Position numbers and translations under genes: made by a program
From: a virus
Strand: one strand, 5' to 3'
IMG/VR virus record: IMGVR_UViG_3300021226_000065
Location: 1 to 33,512 of that record
Length of the DNA stretch: 33,512 nucleotides
Part shown: piece after piece, positions 5,075 through 11,184 of the stretch
Position numbering within the stretch: the first letter of the stretch is position 1
Layout of the letters: every line of letters starts with the position of its first letter
Notes under the pieces: model-generated
Databases searched by the model: none
Told to the model about the DNA's origin: nothing
What the model saw: the letters and a program-made list of their open reading frames with translations, nothing else

Positions 5075-5482
5075 CTAGTTATCCCTATGTAGCCTTTTGG
5101 TGAGTGTTGGAACAAAGCATAGCCTTACCGCATCAAAATGAGGGTTCGCTTTTGCTTTGGATGTAGCCTTTCGGAGCCGTGTCATCACATCGCATTGAAC
5201 AGACTTAAATGGCTTAGAGGCGCATAAAGCGAGGCTCTTACCACTACCACCGAGTTCTATTCTTAGCCCACTCTCCCTGCTCTGGTTCGCTCGTGTTACA
5301 GGGTATCTCATGCCTAACCACCGACGTTCCGCATTAGGCTGTCCAAAAGCAAAAACCCCGCAAGATGCTCTGTGGTCTTGGCTCTTGGCGAGAGCAACAA
5401 CAAGACGATTGAAATCATTCAAAAGACTCGTCATGCTGTACGACAAGACCACACAGAAACCTGCGGGGTTTAATGATTTCAT
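5075..5482 (-). CDS. Doubtful 135-aa open frame over a structured region
   Basis: The frame runs from an ATG at 5482 to a TAG that directly abuts the next ATG. It has no recognisable ribosome-binding site, unlike most genes here. Its sequence (for example MKSLNPAGFCVVLSYS, then many scattered R, S, A and C) resembles no family. Its first 43 codons cross a long inverted repeat. I think the region is more likely a structured RNA plus untranslated leader, but coding cannot be excluded. Confidence 0.22.
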   Translation of the reverse strand: MKSLNPAGFCVVLSYSMTSLLNDFNRLVVALAKSQDHRASCGVFAFGQPNAERRWLGMRYPVTRANQSRESGLRIELGGSGKSLALCASKPFKSVQCDVMTRLRKATSKAKANPHFDAVRLCFVPTLTKRLHRDN

Positions 5483-5504
5483 CGCCCAGATGCCACTCTA
5501 GACG
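5345..5504 (-). ncRNA. Candidate structured RNA, about 160 nt
   Basis: Arms 5353-5380 and 5444-5471 match as inverted repeats at 24 of 28 positions. They form two 10-bp stems (AAACCCCGCA/TGCGGGGTTT and TGTGGTCTTG/CAAGACCACA) separated by an 8x8 internal loop. The 63-base cap contains GCTCT/AGAGC and TTGAA/TTCAA hairpins, the latter extended by GACGA/TCGTC. On the minus strand the outer stem runs into TTTTTGCTTTT (5355-5345), as at an intrinsic terminator. A TATAAT box lies at 5511-5516. A promoter, a folded core and a terminator together suggest an independent small RNA or an antitermination leader. I recognise no named class. Confidence 0.5.
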
Positions 5505-5510
5505 GATTAG

Positions 5511-5538
5511 ATTATACATAGTTCCTTGGATAAACCAA
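5511..5538 (-). promoter_or_regulatory. Candidate promoter reading into the structured RNA
   Basis: On the minus strand a perfect TATAAT (5516 down to 5511) has TTGGTT (5538 down to 5533) 16 bases upstream. The -10 box overlaps the last codons of the winged-helix gene ending at 5512. A transcript would start near 5504. Confidence 0.45.
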
Positions 5539-5889
5539 ATTGTCGCCAAATTTACTAGGGTATTTCAGGAAATCAAATGCACCTACCCTATTGCCTGACT
5601 GCTTTAGGTCAGCCCCATCGTAGAGTTCTGTGGTTGTGCATGCGCTAATCTTGGTGGCAACTGGTCTTGGCATCTTCTTCTCTTCCACCTTGGCAACCCC
5701 GAAGCCTGTGATGTGATAGTAATCTCCTATCAATACCGCATAACCCCAGTTCTCTATGTCATTGAGATACTTCTCATAGTGATGGCCTTGGTTTCCTACG
5801 CCCTGAGAGGCATGGGTAAAGTCCTTGAGTGAACAAGATGAATATGCTAGCCTTTTGAGTATGGTCATGTGACCAAGTTTGAGTTCCAT
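5512..5889 (-). CDS. Winged-helix DNA-binding protein (125 aa)
   Basis: ATG at 5889 with AAGGA six bases upstream. Residues about 9-64 look like a winged helix-turn-helix: ILKRLAYSSCSLKDFTHA, then a recognition-type helix HHYEKYLNDIENWGYAVLI and the wing GDYYHITGFG. The C-terminal part (VATKISACTTTELYDGADL, then PSKFGDNLVYPRNYV) matches the tail of a phage family I have seen beside replication genes. It is the first gene of the minus block and sits beside the divergent promoter region. It may control that region, which is inference. Confidence 0.72.
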   Translation of the reverse strand: MELKLGHMTILKRLAYSSCSLKDFTHASQGVGNQGHHYEKYLNDIENWGYAVLIGDYYHITGFGVAKVEEKKMPRPVATKISACTTTELYDGADLKQSGNRVGAFDFLKYPSKFGDNLVYPRNYV

Positions 5890-5907
5890 GTCAGTCCTTC
5901 TGTGATT

Positions 5908-5946
5908 GTTGACAGCCTATCCTAATGCCAAAAATAGTTTGTCAAC
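5908..5946. promoter_or_regulatory. Divergent promoter region inside an inverted repeat
   Basis: GTTGACA (5908-5914) and TGTCAAC (5940-5946) are a perfect 7-bp inverted repeat, and each half holds a consensus -35 TTGACA. Plus strand: TTGACA 5909-5914 with AATAGT at 5933-5938, spacer 18. Minus strand: TTGACA at 5945-5940 with TAGGAT or GGATAG 15-17 bases downstream. The -10 boxes are weak. The overlap means one bound protein or polymerase could block both directions. Confidence 0.5.
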
Positions 5947-6020
5947 ATAGGGTTTATCCTAGTTCACAAGCCTTTTTTAATCATTGACAATCTCCTCACC
6001 AACTTAAAAAGGAGTGAATG

Positions 6021-6296
6021 ATGTCGGTAAAACCTAAAGACTTTAAACATGAGATTTGTGTCTACCTTGAGGGCATTGGCGAGTGCTTGGTATGCTTTGA
6101 CATACTGACACCTGGCGATGAACTCGATGCTGACCACAGCAATGACTATGAGATTGACTTTGCCGTATTTGATGAGCAAGACAAGCACATCACCTACGAC
6201 ATAAACAAGAAGCAATACAACCATTGCGAGAACAAAGCAATGGACGAAATGCTCGACATTACAACACAATGGCATAAGGAATGGGAGTCCGTATGA
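6021..6296 (+). CDS. Small acidic protein of unknown function (91 aa)
   Basis: Two ATGs in a row (6018 and 6021) follow AAAAAGGAGTGA. The AAGGAG-to-start spacing is 3 for the first and a more normal 6 for the second, so I prefer 6021. The product begins MSVKPKDFKHEICVYLEGIG and is rich in D and E (TPGDELDADHSNDYEIDFAVFD without a basic patch). No family is recognised. It leads the second plus-strand block, and its TGA overlaps the next ATG. Confidence 0.72.
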   Translation: MSVKPKDFKHEICVYLEGIGECLVCFDILTPGDELDADHSNDYEIDFAVFDEQDKHITYDINKKQYNHCENKAMDEMLDITTQWHKEWESV

Positions 6297-6508
6297 CAAA
6301 AGAGGAAGCATCTCAAATAATGAGAACTGCTTTGATGCAAGACTGTGGTTTTTCTACATGGACTGTATCAACGCCACACCTACAAATAGCCTTTGACATA
6401 GTTGCAAGGATTGAGAGAATTGCCTGTGCAGAGATTGCCGAGCAATGGGGTGGACACTATCAAGCAAATGCAATAGCCCAAGCAATAAGAGAGAGAAACA
6501 ATGACTAA
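6293..6508 (+). CDS. Small protein of unknown function (71 aa)
   Basis: The frame opens earlier, but GGGAGT followed by the ATGA overlap puts the start at 6293: MTKEEASQIMRTALMQDCG. The rest is helical, with HLQIAFDIVARIERIACAEIA and an end like QANAIAQAIRERNND. Such short helical proteins with an 'AIRERGN'-type end are common in phages. The role is unknown. Confidence 0.7.
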   Translation: MTKEEASQIMRTALMQDCGFSTWTVSTPHLQIAFDIVARIERIACAEIAEQWGGHYQANAIAQAIRERNND

Positions 6509-6553
6509 ACAAAATAAGAAAAAATGAAATTTATAACAAGGAAACAACTTCAA

Positions 6554-6745
6554 ATGACTAAACATGAAATGGTTAGTTTCTTACGCATGGCGGCAGTTGA
6601 TGAGAACACCATTACCGCTATGTCCAACGCCTATGACATGGGCGTAGAGAATGAACGAGACATCGTTTGTTCAGTAATCTTTGGCATGATTGAAGACAAT
6701 GCTAAAGCCCAAACAATTGTAGACACCATCCGAATAAGGGAGTGA
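6554..6745 (+). CDS. Small protein of unknown function (63 aa)
   Basis: The frame is open from an ATG at 6524, which lacks a ribosome-binding site. AAGGAA about 10 bases before the ATG at 6554 favours the shorter form, MTKHEMVSFLRMAAVDENT. The beginning resembles the 'MTREELI-x-MAREAG' start of small phage proteins. The rest, GVENERDIVCSVIFGMIEDN, is helical and acidic. Confidence 0.65.
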   Translation: MTKHEMVSFLRMAAVDENTITAMSNAYDMGVENERDIVCSVIFGMIEDNAKAQTIVDTIRIRE

Positions 6746-6748
6746 AAA

Positions 6749-6958
6749 ATGACGGATCAGGAAAAGTTAAATTCTGCCTTCCATGAACTTGATTATGAGG
6801 ACGAATTAGCAGTAAATGTAGTCATGTATCAGACTGAGGCAGAGCATCTTAAAGCAGAGATTGCAGAGTTGCATCGAATCCTTGCAGAGCACGAGTTACA
6901 GTTGAGAAAGAAGAACGAAATGATTGCAGAAATCCACAGAATTATGGGGACACCATGA
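6749..6958 (+). CDS. Short coiled-coil protein (69 aa)
   Basis: GGGAGTGAAAA precedes the ATG at 6749. Residues about 28-65 (QTEAEHLKAEIAELHRILAE, then HELQLRKKNEMIAEIHRIM) show heptad spacing of L, I and M and should form a coiled coil. It is probably a small oligomeric regulator or an adaptor. The family is unknown, and its stop overlaps the next ATG. Confidence 0.72.
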   Translation: MTDQEKLNSAFHELDYEDELAVNVVMYQTEAEHLKAEIAELHRILAEHELQLRKKNEMIAEIHRIMGTP

Positions 6959-7140
6959 AAATTAAATATACATTTGAGGAAGTCTTAAAACGCTATTCCC
7001 ATGTGGACTATTGCTGTTATTGCTATGAGCCAAAAGACGACAAAATATCTTGTTGTCAGGAAAATCATTTCATACCATTGAAAGACTTTGACCACGAGAC
7101 ACAGATGGAAATAGCAAAGGCAGAATACGATGCTCAATGA
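6955..7140 (+). CDS. Small cysteine-rich protein (61 aa)
   Basis: It starts in an ATGA overlap: MKIKYTFEEVLKRYSHVD. Five cysteines (C19, C20, C22, C32, C33) in CCYCYEPKDD and SCCQENHF, together with H37, suggest a zinc-bound knuckle. The rest is a charged helix (ETQMEIAKAEYDAQ). No family is recognised. Confidence 0.68.
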   Translation: MKIKYTFEEVLKRYSHVDYCCYCYEPKDDKISCCQENHFIPLKDFDHETQMEIAKAEYDAQ

Positions 7141-7327
7141 TTATTCAACATTTTTAATGAACATCGAAAGATCAGTGAAAACCCTAAGTGAAATGTGCCT
7201 AAATAAGCAATATACTGGGTTCTATTCAGAGATTAACACCATCATTTCAAACCTGATTGGTCTTAGTCATTGGATAGGTCAAGAGCAAGTTAAACAGAGT
7301 CAATATTTAAACAGGAGTAAAGAATGA
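7130..7327 (+). CDS. Small helical protein before the recombination genes (65 aa)
   Basis: ATG at 7130, overlapping the previous gene by 11 bases. MLNDYSTFLMNIERSVKTLS continues as a helical protein with INTIISNLIGLSHWIGQEQV. There is no clear ribosome-binding site. The TGA at its end overlaps the ERF start. The role is unknown. Confidence 0.6.
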   Translation: MLNDYSTFLMNIERSVKTLSEMCLNKQYTGFYSEINTIISNLIGLSHWIGQEQVKQSQYLNRSKE

Positions 7328-7890
7328 ATGTATATCAAAAACTAAACGAGGCGAGAGCCAAGTTCCACAAAAAATCCCTCAAGAAATCAGGCTTCAACAA
7401 GTTTGCTGGTTACAGTTACTTTGAACTGTCAGACTTCGTAATCCCTGCGCTAGAAATCTTCAATGAAGTAGGTCTTACTTCTGTTGTTAGATTTGGTAAA
7501 GAGATTGCAGAGTTCATTGTCATCAATGTGGACAAACCTGAAGAGATCATTGTTTTTACAAGCCCAATGTCAGAGGCCAATCTAAAGGGTTGCCATCCTG
7601 TGCAAAATTTGGGTGCTGTTGAGACGTATATTTCTCGCTACCTTTGGGTACATTGCGTCCTTCATATTGTTGAGCATGATGCCCTTGATAGCACTACTGG
7701 TGCAGTAGATGAAGAAGGCACTCCTGATGAGGGACGGATGCTTGACTACATTGCGGCTATTCAAGCAACTACCACAGTTGATGAACTAAAGAACATCTAC
7801 ATAGAAGCATTTGCGGCTACTGATGGCAACAAGGCATGGCAGACCAAGATGATTGCCGCCAAAGATGCTAAGAAAAAGGAGTTGAAATGA
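7324..7890 (+). CDS. erf: ERF-family single-strand annealing protein
   Basis: ACAGGAGTAAAGA precedes the ATG. At 188 residues it is of normal ERF size. Family motifs are clear: KKSGFNKFAGYSYFELSDF (20-38), VQNLGAVETYISRYLW (93-108) and VEHDALD (116-122). The C-terminal 60 residues are an acidic linker and a lysine-rich helix. ERF proteins anneal complementary single strands in phage recombination and can circularise injected DNA. Its stop overlaps the start of the YqaJ exonuclease, the classic annealase-exonuclease pairing. Confidence 0.9.
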   Translation: MNVYQKLNEARAKFHKKSLKKSGFNKFAGYSYFELSDFVIPALEIFNEVGLTSVVRFGKEIAEFIVINVDKPEEIIVFTSPMSEANLKGCHPVQNLGAVETYISRYLWVHCVLHIVEHDALDSTTGAVDEEGTPDEGRMLDYIAAIQATTTVDELKNIYIEAFAATDGNKAWQTKMIAAKDAKKKELK

Positions 7891-8501
7891 GTGAAGAAAT
7901 AATCCAAGGCACAGACGAATGGAAGATGCTCAGACTAGGCAAAGTGACTGCTAGTCGAGTAAAAGATATTGTTTCCACTACAAAGACAGGCTATTCAACA
8001 AGTCGAGACAAATACATGACTCAGTTGCTGTTAGAACGCCTTACAAACTCAGTAGCAGAGTCATATAGCAACGATGCAATGGCTTGGGGCGTAGAGAATG
8101 AACCCTTTGCTAGAGCCGCTTATGAGTCCAAGATGGGCGTACTGGTTGATGAGGTGGCATTTGTCAACCATCCAACGATTGAGCAGTCAGGAGCATCCCC
8201 AGACGGGATTGTTGGAGAAGGTTTGGTTGAACTGAAATGCCCAATGTCGCATACACATTTGGAAAGCATACTGGGTGGCTTAGACGATCAATATAAGGTG
8301 CAAGTAAATTGGCAGATGGCTTGCACAGGTGCTAAATGGACAGACCTATGTTCATTTGACCCAAGATTTCCCGCAGAATTGCAATTAGTCATTAAGCGTT
8401 TTGAGCGTGATGATGCCTTTATTGCAACGCTGGAAAAAGAGGTTATCAAGTTCTTGGCTGAACTCGATGACAAGTTAAATAAAGTTAAATCAAGAGGTTA
8501 A
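7887..8501 (+). CDS. YqaJ/lambda-exonuclease-type recombinase nuclease
   Basis: AAGGAGTTGAA precedes the ATG, which overlaps the ERF stop. The PD-(D/E)XK core is visible: [14 protein letters not shown] at 67-80 (E70, E72), [19 protein letters not shown] at 101-119 with D106 and E115-x-K117, then [15 protein letters not shown] at 135-149. The N-terminal [17 protein letters not shown] matches the YqaJ start. The enzyme degrades one strand from duplex ends to give single strands for ERF to anneal. At 204 residues it appears complete. Confidence 0.92.
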   Translation: MSEEIIQGTDEWKMLRLGKVTASRVKDIVSTTKTGYSTSRDKYMTQLLLERLTNSVAESYSNDAMAWGVENEPFARAAYESKMGVLVDEVAFVNHPTIEQSGASPDGIVGEGLVELKCPMSHTHLESILGGLDDQYKVQVNWQMACTGAKWTDLCSFDPRFPAELQLVIKRFERDDAFIATLEKEVIKFLAELDDKLNKVKSRG

Positions 8502-8502
8502 T

Positions 8503-8739
8503 ATGGAAAAAAGAGACAACTCAGGAGTGTTGTTTAAAAACGACAAGAAGGAACAGGAGAAACATCCTGACTACAAAGGTAGCATCATGGTAGACGGAAA
8601 CGAATACTGGTTGTCTGCTTGGATAAAAGAAGGCAAGTCTGGCAAGTTTATGGGCTTGGCAGTATCACCTAAAGATGGTCAGCCACCAGTAGGTAAACCA
8701 TTGCCTAAAGATTTAGAAGATTCTGACATACCCTTCTAA
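8503..8739 (+). CDS. Small protein with an SSB-like C-terminal tip (78 aa)
   Basis: It starts one base after the exonuclease stop, behind [25 protein letters not shown] is followed by a beta-rich middle ([17 protein letters not shown], then [12 protein letters not shown]). The protein ends DLEDSDIPF, very like the DDDIPF tail with which bacterial SSB recruits repair and replication proteins. It is too short for a standard SSB fold, but the first 60 residues could be a reduced OB-like barrel. With ERF and YqaJ it completes a recombination cassette. The ssDNA-binding role is inferred. Confidence 0.75.
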   Translation: MEKRDNSGVLFKNDKKEQEKHPDYKGSIMVDGNEYWLSAWIKEGKSGKFMGLAVSPKDGQPPVGKPLPKDLEDSDIPF

Positions 8740-8757
8740 TCAAAACGGGGAAAGCGT

Positions 8758-8777
8758 AAGTAAGTACCCACCAACTT
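8758..8777 (+). repeat. Degenerate copy of the early-region motif before a regulator gene
   Basis: AAGTAAGTACCCACCAACTT matches the copy at 961-980 in 16 of 20 positions and keeps the AAGT...ACTT ends. It lies in the 57-base gap before the winged-helix gene at 8797, where an operator would be expected. Confidence 0.4.
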
Positions 8778-8796
8778 AATTAACAGGAGTTCATAA

Positions 8797-9132
8797 ATGA
8801 GTTTATTAGACAAAACATGGTTTGGCGGTGGAGTAGAAAAATTCTTTAGTTCACAGTCATTTGTAAGATCAAGGATCATTGATCCATTAACAAGCCACAT
8901 GGCGGCTGAAAGCGTCACCAATGTAGCACCAGCCCACATGGATGTCATTTACGCTTGTTTAAAGCGATTTGGGCCACTAGGTAAGGATGGAATAGCAAAG
9001 CAAACTGGTCTTAGAAATGATCAAGTATGGCGTAGGTTGCCAGAGATGCAGAAACTAGGAATGATTGGGTTAACTGGTAAGACAGTTGCATCTAATTCTG
9101 GTAGACAAGAGCGTGAGTGGATCATCCTATGA
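8797..9132 (+). CDS. Winged-helix regulator or DNA-binding protein (111 aa)
   Basis: TTAACAGGAGTTCATAA precedes the ATG. Residues 29-40 carry the DPLTSHMAAESV motif often found before phage winged-helix domains. The domain at about 49-110 (IYACLKRFGPLGKDGIAKQT, then a recognition helix NDQVWRRLPEMQKLGMI and the wing SGRQEREW) is convincing. It probably regulates a promoter in this phage; the target is unknown. A copy of the repeat motif lies upstream. Its stop overlaps the next start (ATGA). Confidence 0.8.
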   Translation: MSLLDKTWFGGGVEKFFSSQSFVRSRIIDPLTSHMAAESVTNVAPAHMDVIYACLKRFGPLGKDGIAKQTGLRNDQVWRRLPEMQKLGMIGLTGKTVASNSGRQEREWIIL

Positions 9133-9401
9133 GCCTGTGGCGTAAACGCAACGATGTAAGCCATGATGGACAAAACAGACCTAAATTGTTCACAATGACC
9201 GCCACGACTGACAATGAGTTTAGTATCAAGTCGGACGATTTAAGTATCAAGCAAAGCAAAGTAATCTACACCACCCCACCACAACGCACATGGGTTGGGC
9301 TAACAGACAAGGAGATAGAAGAAATAGCCGTGTACCCAATGAATCCAACTGCGGACTTAGTACGCACTATTGAGCGCAAACTCAAGGAGAAGAACACATG
9401 A
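9129..9401 (+). CDS. Conserved small phage protein with a WVGLTDKEI motif (90 aa)
   Basis: The frame extends to 9117, but the ATGA overlap at 9129 with the winged-helix gene marks the start: MSLWRKRNDVSHDGQ. The first half is polar and probably unstructured. TWVGLTDKEIEEIA (about residues 53-66) is a motif seen in many small phage proteins, followed by a lysine-rich helix. The function is unknown, and the stop overlaps the next ATG. Confidence 0.75.
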   Translation: MSLWRKRNDVSHDGQNRPKLFTMTATTDNEFSIKSDDLSIKQSKVIYTTPPQRTWVGLTDKEIEEIAVYPMNPTADLVRTIERKLKEKNT

Positions 9402-9583
9402 TATGGGTTGACCCACCTGAAGGCTGGAAGTATGGTTTCCCTGCCATATATGACCCTGAGAAAGATGGTCAGATGAGCGAGTGGATTGTCAGAAAAGGCT
9501 ATCCACTTCTGACAATTAAAGAGTACGGAGACTCTTGGGCGGTCAGGTGTTGGCCTGTGGAAGTGAAACCTTCCGATGAGTAA
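9398..9583 (+). CDS. Conserved small phage protein (61 aa)
   Basis: It starts in an ATGA overlap: MIWVDPPEGWKYGFPAIYD. It continues through MSEWIVRKGYPLLTI and SWAVRCWPVEV. The PPEGWKYGFP and RCWP pieces are typical of a short phage family of unknown function. Tryptophan and proline are unusually frequent for its size. Confidence 0.75.
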   Translation: MIWVDPPEGWKYGFPAIYDPEKDGQMSEWIVRKGYPLLTIKEYGDSWAVRCWPVEVKPSDE

Positions 9584-9589
9584 AAATAT

Positions 9590-9653
9590 CCCGTTAGGGT
9601 CATAAATGCACAAAAACACTCTTAAATAATAAAAAAAGCCCCGTTAGGGACAT
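9590..9653 (+). repeat. Two CCCGTTAGGG leader elements exactly 50 bases apart
   Basis: CCCGTTAGGG at 9590-9599 is followed by TCAT, and the copy at 9640-9649 by ACAT. Each can form a tiny CCC-GTTA-GGG hairpin. Both lie in the 82-base gap before a small membrane-protein gene. On the minus strand the second is followed by a run of seven Ts, so it might weakly end late minus-strand transcripts. Confidence 0.4.
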
Positions 9654-9665
9654 CAAGGAAAGAAA

Positions 9666-9767
9666 ATGTTAGAGACTATTGCTTGGGCGGTAATGCTAAT
9701 GCTATCTGGGGCGGCAATCGTAGTGATTGTCGGTGTTGCAATCTTTATGTTATCGGAGGATAAATGA
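9666..9767 (+). CDS. Very small single-pass membrane protein (33 aa)
   Basis: AAGGAAAGAAA precedes the ATG at 9666, and the TGA overlaps the next ATG (ATGA). The sequence MLETIAWAVMLMLSGAAIVV, then IVGVAIFMLSEDK, is one long hydrophobic helix with a short charged end. A clear ribosome-binding site and coupling support it. The function cannot be read. Confidence 0.7.
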   Translation: MLETIAWAVMLMLSGAAIVVIVGVAIFMLSEDK

Positions 9768-9955
9768 AAATAACTATCGAATATGATGATGTCATAGAAG
9801 CAAAACAGGCCATCCATGCACATGATGTGTGGACAGCCCTGTTAGACATCAATGAGGCAATACGCTCACATACTAAACACGATGTTTCTGAAACACAGAC
9901 AATAGCCAGTATTAAAGAAATCTTGTCAGATGTAAGCCGGTTGCTTTACTCTTGA
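9764..9955 (+). CDS. Conserved small phage protein (63 aa), end of the second plus block
   Basis: TCGGAGGATAA precedes the ATG. MKITIEYDDVIEAKQAIHAH then VWTALLDINEAIRSHTKH resembles a common small phage family ('EAKxAIHAxDW...IDxWLR'), generally annotated as hypothetical. It ends with a helix, IKEILSDVSRLLYS. Its last 10 bases overlap the end of the convergent acidic-protein gene. Confidence 0.78.
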   Translation: MKITIEYDDVIEAKQAIHAHDVWTALLDINEAIRSHTKHDVSETQTIASIKEILSDVSRLLYS

Positions 9956-10203
9956 TCTTCGTCTTCTTCTTCTTCTTCGTCTTCTTCTAACTCAAGCCAC
10001 TCGTCTTCGTCTTCGTCATAGTACCAAGTCACGCCATCAGAGTCGGTGAATGACATCAGTTCGCTGTCTTCTTCACCTTCCTCGCACCAGCCACATTCCT
10101 CTTGTGAAGCAATGAACTCTTGCAATAAAACAACTTTGTTGAAGTCGTCTGTTTCAATGACGATAAGTTCGTCCCAACCTAAATTTATCTCAACTTTATA
10201 CAT
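9946..10203 (-). CDS. Very acidic protein (85 aa)
   Basis: The frame reaches 10299, but the overlap with the phosphoesterase and an AAAAGGG eight bases upstream favour the ATG at 10203: MYKVEINLGWDELIVIETDD. The middle DSDGVTWYYDEDEDEW precedes a tail made almost only of D and E. Such charge is typical of DNA-mimic proteins, chaperone-like proteins or disordered tails. No anti-restriction family is recognised. It converges with and overlaps the 3' end of the gene ending at 9955. Confidence 0.75.
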   Translation of the reverse strand: MYKVEINLGWDELIVIETDDFNKVVLLQEFIASQEECGWCEEGEEDSELMSFTDSDGVTWYYDEDEDEWLELEEDEEEEEDEDQE

Positions 10204-10213
10204 AAAAACCCTT

Positions 10214-11182
10214 TTAAGAAACATTGATGATCTGTCCTCGAAACTCAATTTGCCCTTCATCCCACTTGTGTACGATCTCAGGCCATAACAGTTTCCCATC
10301 CTTAAAAGTCAAAATTATGAATCCAGAACGATGGTTTACTGGGTTATCCTCACCATACGCCATCTGTGGGCCAGTTGGCTCTGCAAGTGTACCCGTGTCA
10401 ACCCCAAATCGGTTTCCGTTATAGTCAGAGTAAGGCGTTACTTTTAAAGAATGTAAATGACCTGTAACTATTGTTTTACCTGCACCCACAGTATTGTTGT
10501 GGGTTGCATGGACTCCACCCTTGTAGCGATGCTTAATAACCACATCAGGAGTAGGCCAACAGGTCATACAGAACTCCCAAGTTGGAAAATGGTCTTCCAA
10601 CTTAAACCCATAGGTTTCTGCAAACTGGGGCGCATTAGCCGCTAAACGAGCATTAAAGCGAGCATCGTGGTTTCCCCATGTATAGACTAGCCTGACATTG
10701 TGACGGGCTTCCTTGGCTGTTTCCTCGACTTCGCCTAGTGCCGCCTGACAAGCCTTTAGTTCTTCAATAAGTGAGGGTTCTTTTGGGCCAATCCCTGCTG
10801 GTGGGTGACGACTGATAGATGCACCATCTAGGGCATCTCCATTACAGATCACAACTGATGGCTTAAACTCTTTAATCGCCCACAAAAGACCATCAAAGGC
10901 AGTTGTTCGTATGTTAGGCCAGAAGTGTGCGTCAGAAAAGACTATAACTGTGCCGTTTAATATGCCCAACTGCTTGCGCTCGTATGCGCTTTGCTGTCTC
11001 TGAGGTCTACCATTAGGAGTTTTAGCCTCCAATAAAATACCATATTTTGTCTCTAATAACTGTCTACGCCTCTGAATGGTTCTTATGTTGCCCCCTGTGA
11101 GTTTTTGTATAGCGGTGGCAGAACCATGTGTTCTCCATAGTTCGATAAACTCAGCATCAGAAAGATTAGGGGCTTGAGCCAT
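10214..11182 (-). CDS. Calcineurin-type metallophosphoesterase (322 aa)
   Basis: The frame is open to 11230, but CTGGAGTAGTT sets the start at 11182. Residues 1-60 are a helical, possibly HTH, region (TAIQKLTGGNIRTIQRRRQL). The phosphoesterase core has all metal motifs: D84-x-H86 (FSDAHFWP), GD at 115-116 (CNGDALDG), GNHD at 170-173, H225/H228 (HATHNN) and GHLH at 241-244. These enzymes cleave phosphate esters; phage members may act on nucleotides or DNA ends, and the substrate here is unknown. The position between lysis and early genes is unusual. Confidence 0.85.
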   Translation of the reverse strand: MAQAPNLSDAEFIELWRTHGSATAIQKLTGGNIRTIQRRRQLLETKYGILLEAKTPNGRPQRQQSAYERKQLGILNGTVIVFSDAHFWPNIRTTAFDGLLWAIKEFKPSVVICNGDALDGASISRHPPAGIGPKEPSLIEELKACQAALGEVEETAKEARHNVRLVYTWGNHDARFNARLAANAPQFAETYGFKLEDHFPTWEFCMTCWPTPDVVIKHRYKGGVHATHNNTVGAGKTIVTGHLHSLKVTPYSDYNGNRFGVDTGTLAEPTGPQMAYGEDNPVNHRSGFIILTFKDGKLLWPEIVHKWDEGQIEFRGQIINVS

Positions 11183-11184
11183 AA

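Noticed and set aside
5310-5501. Plus-strand open frame of 63 codons across the structured element
   Set aside because: No ribosome-binding site, opposite to the local operon, and its openness follows from the inverted repeat.
5964-6311. Minus-strand frame of 115 codons with hydrophobic segments
   Set aside because: It lies antisense to two plus-strand genes with good start signals and overlapping ATGA junctions; the hydrophobic look comes from reading acidic and amide codons in reverse.
9603-9631. Seven-codon frame MHKNTLK between the CCCGTTAGGG repeats
   Set aside because: Too short, with no ribosome-binding site; most likely chance.
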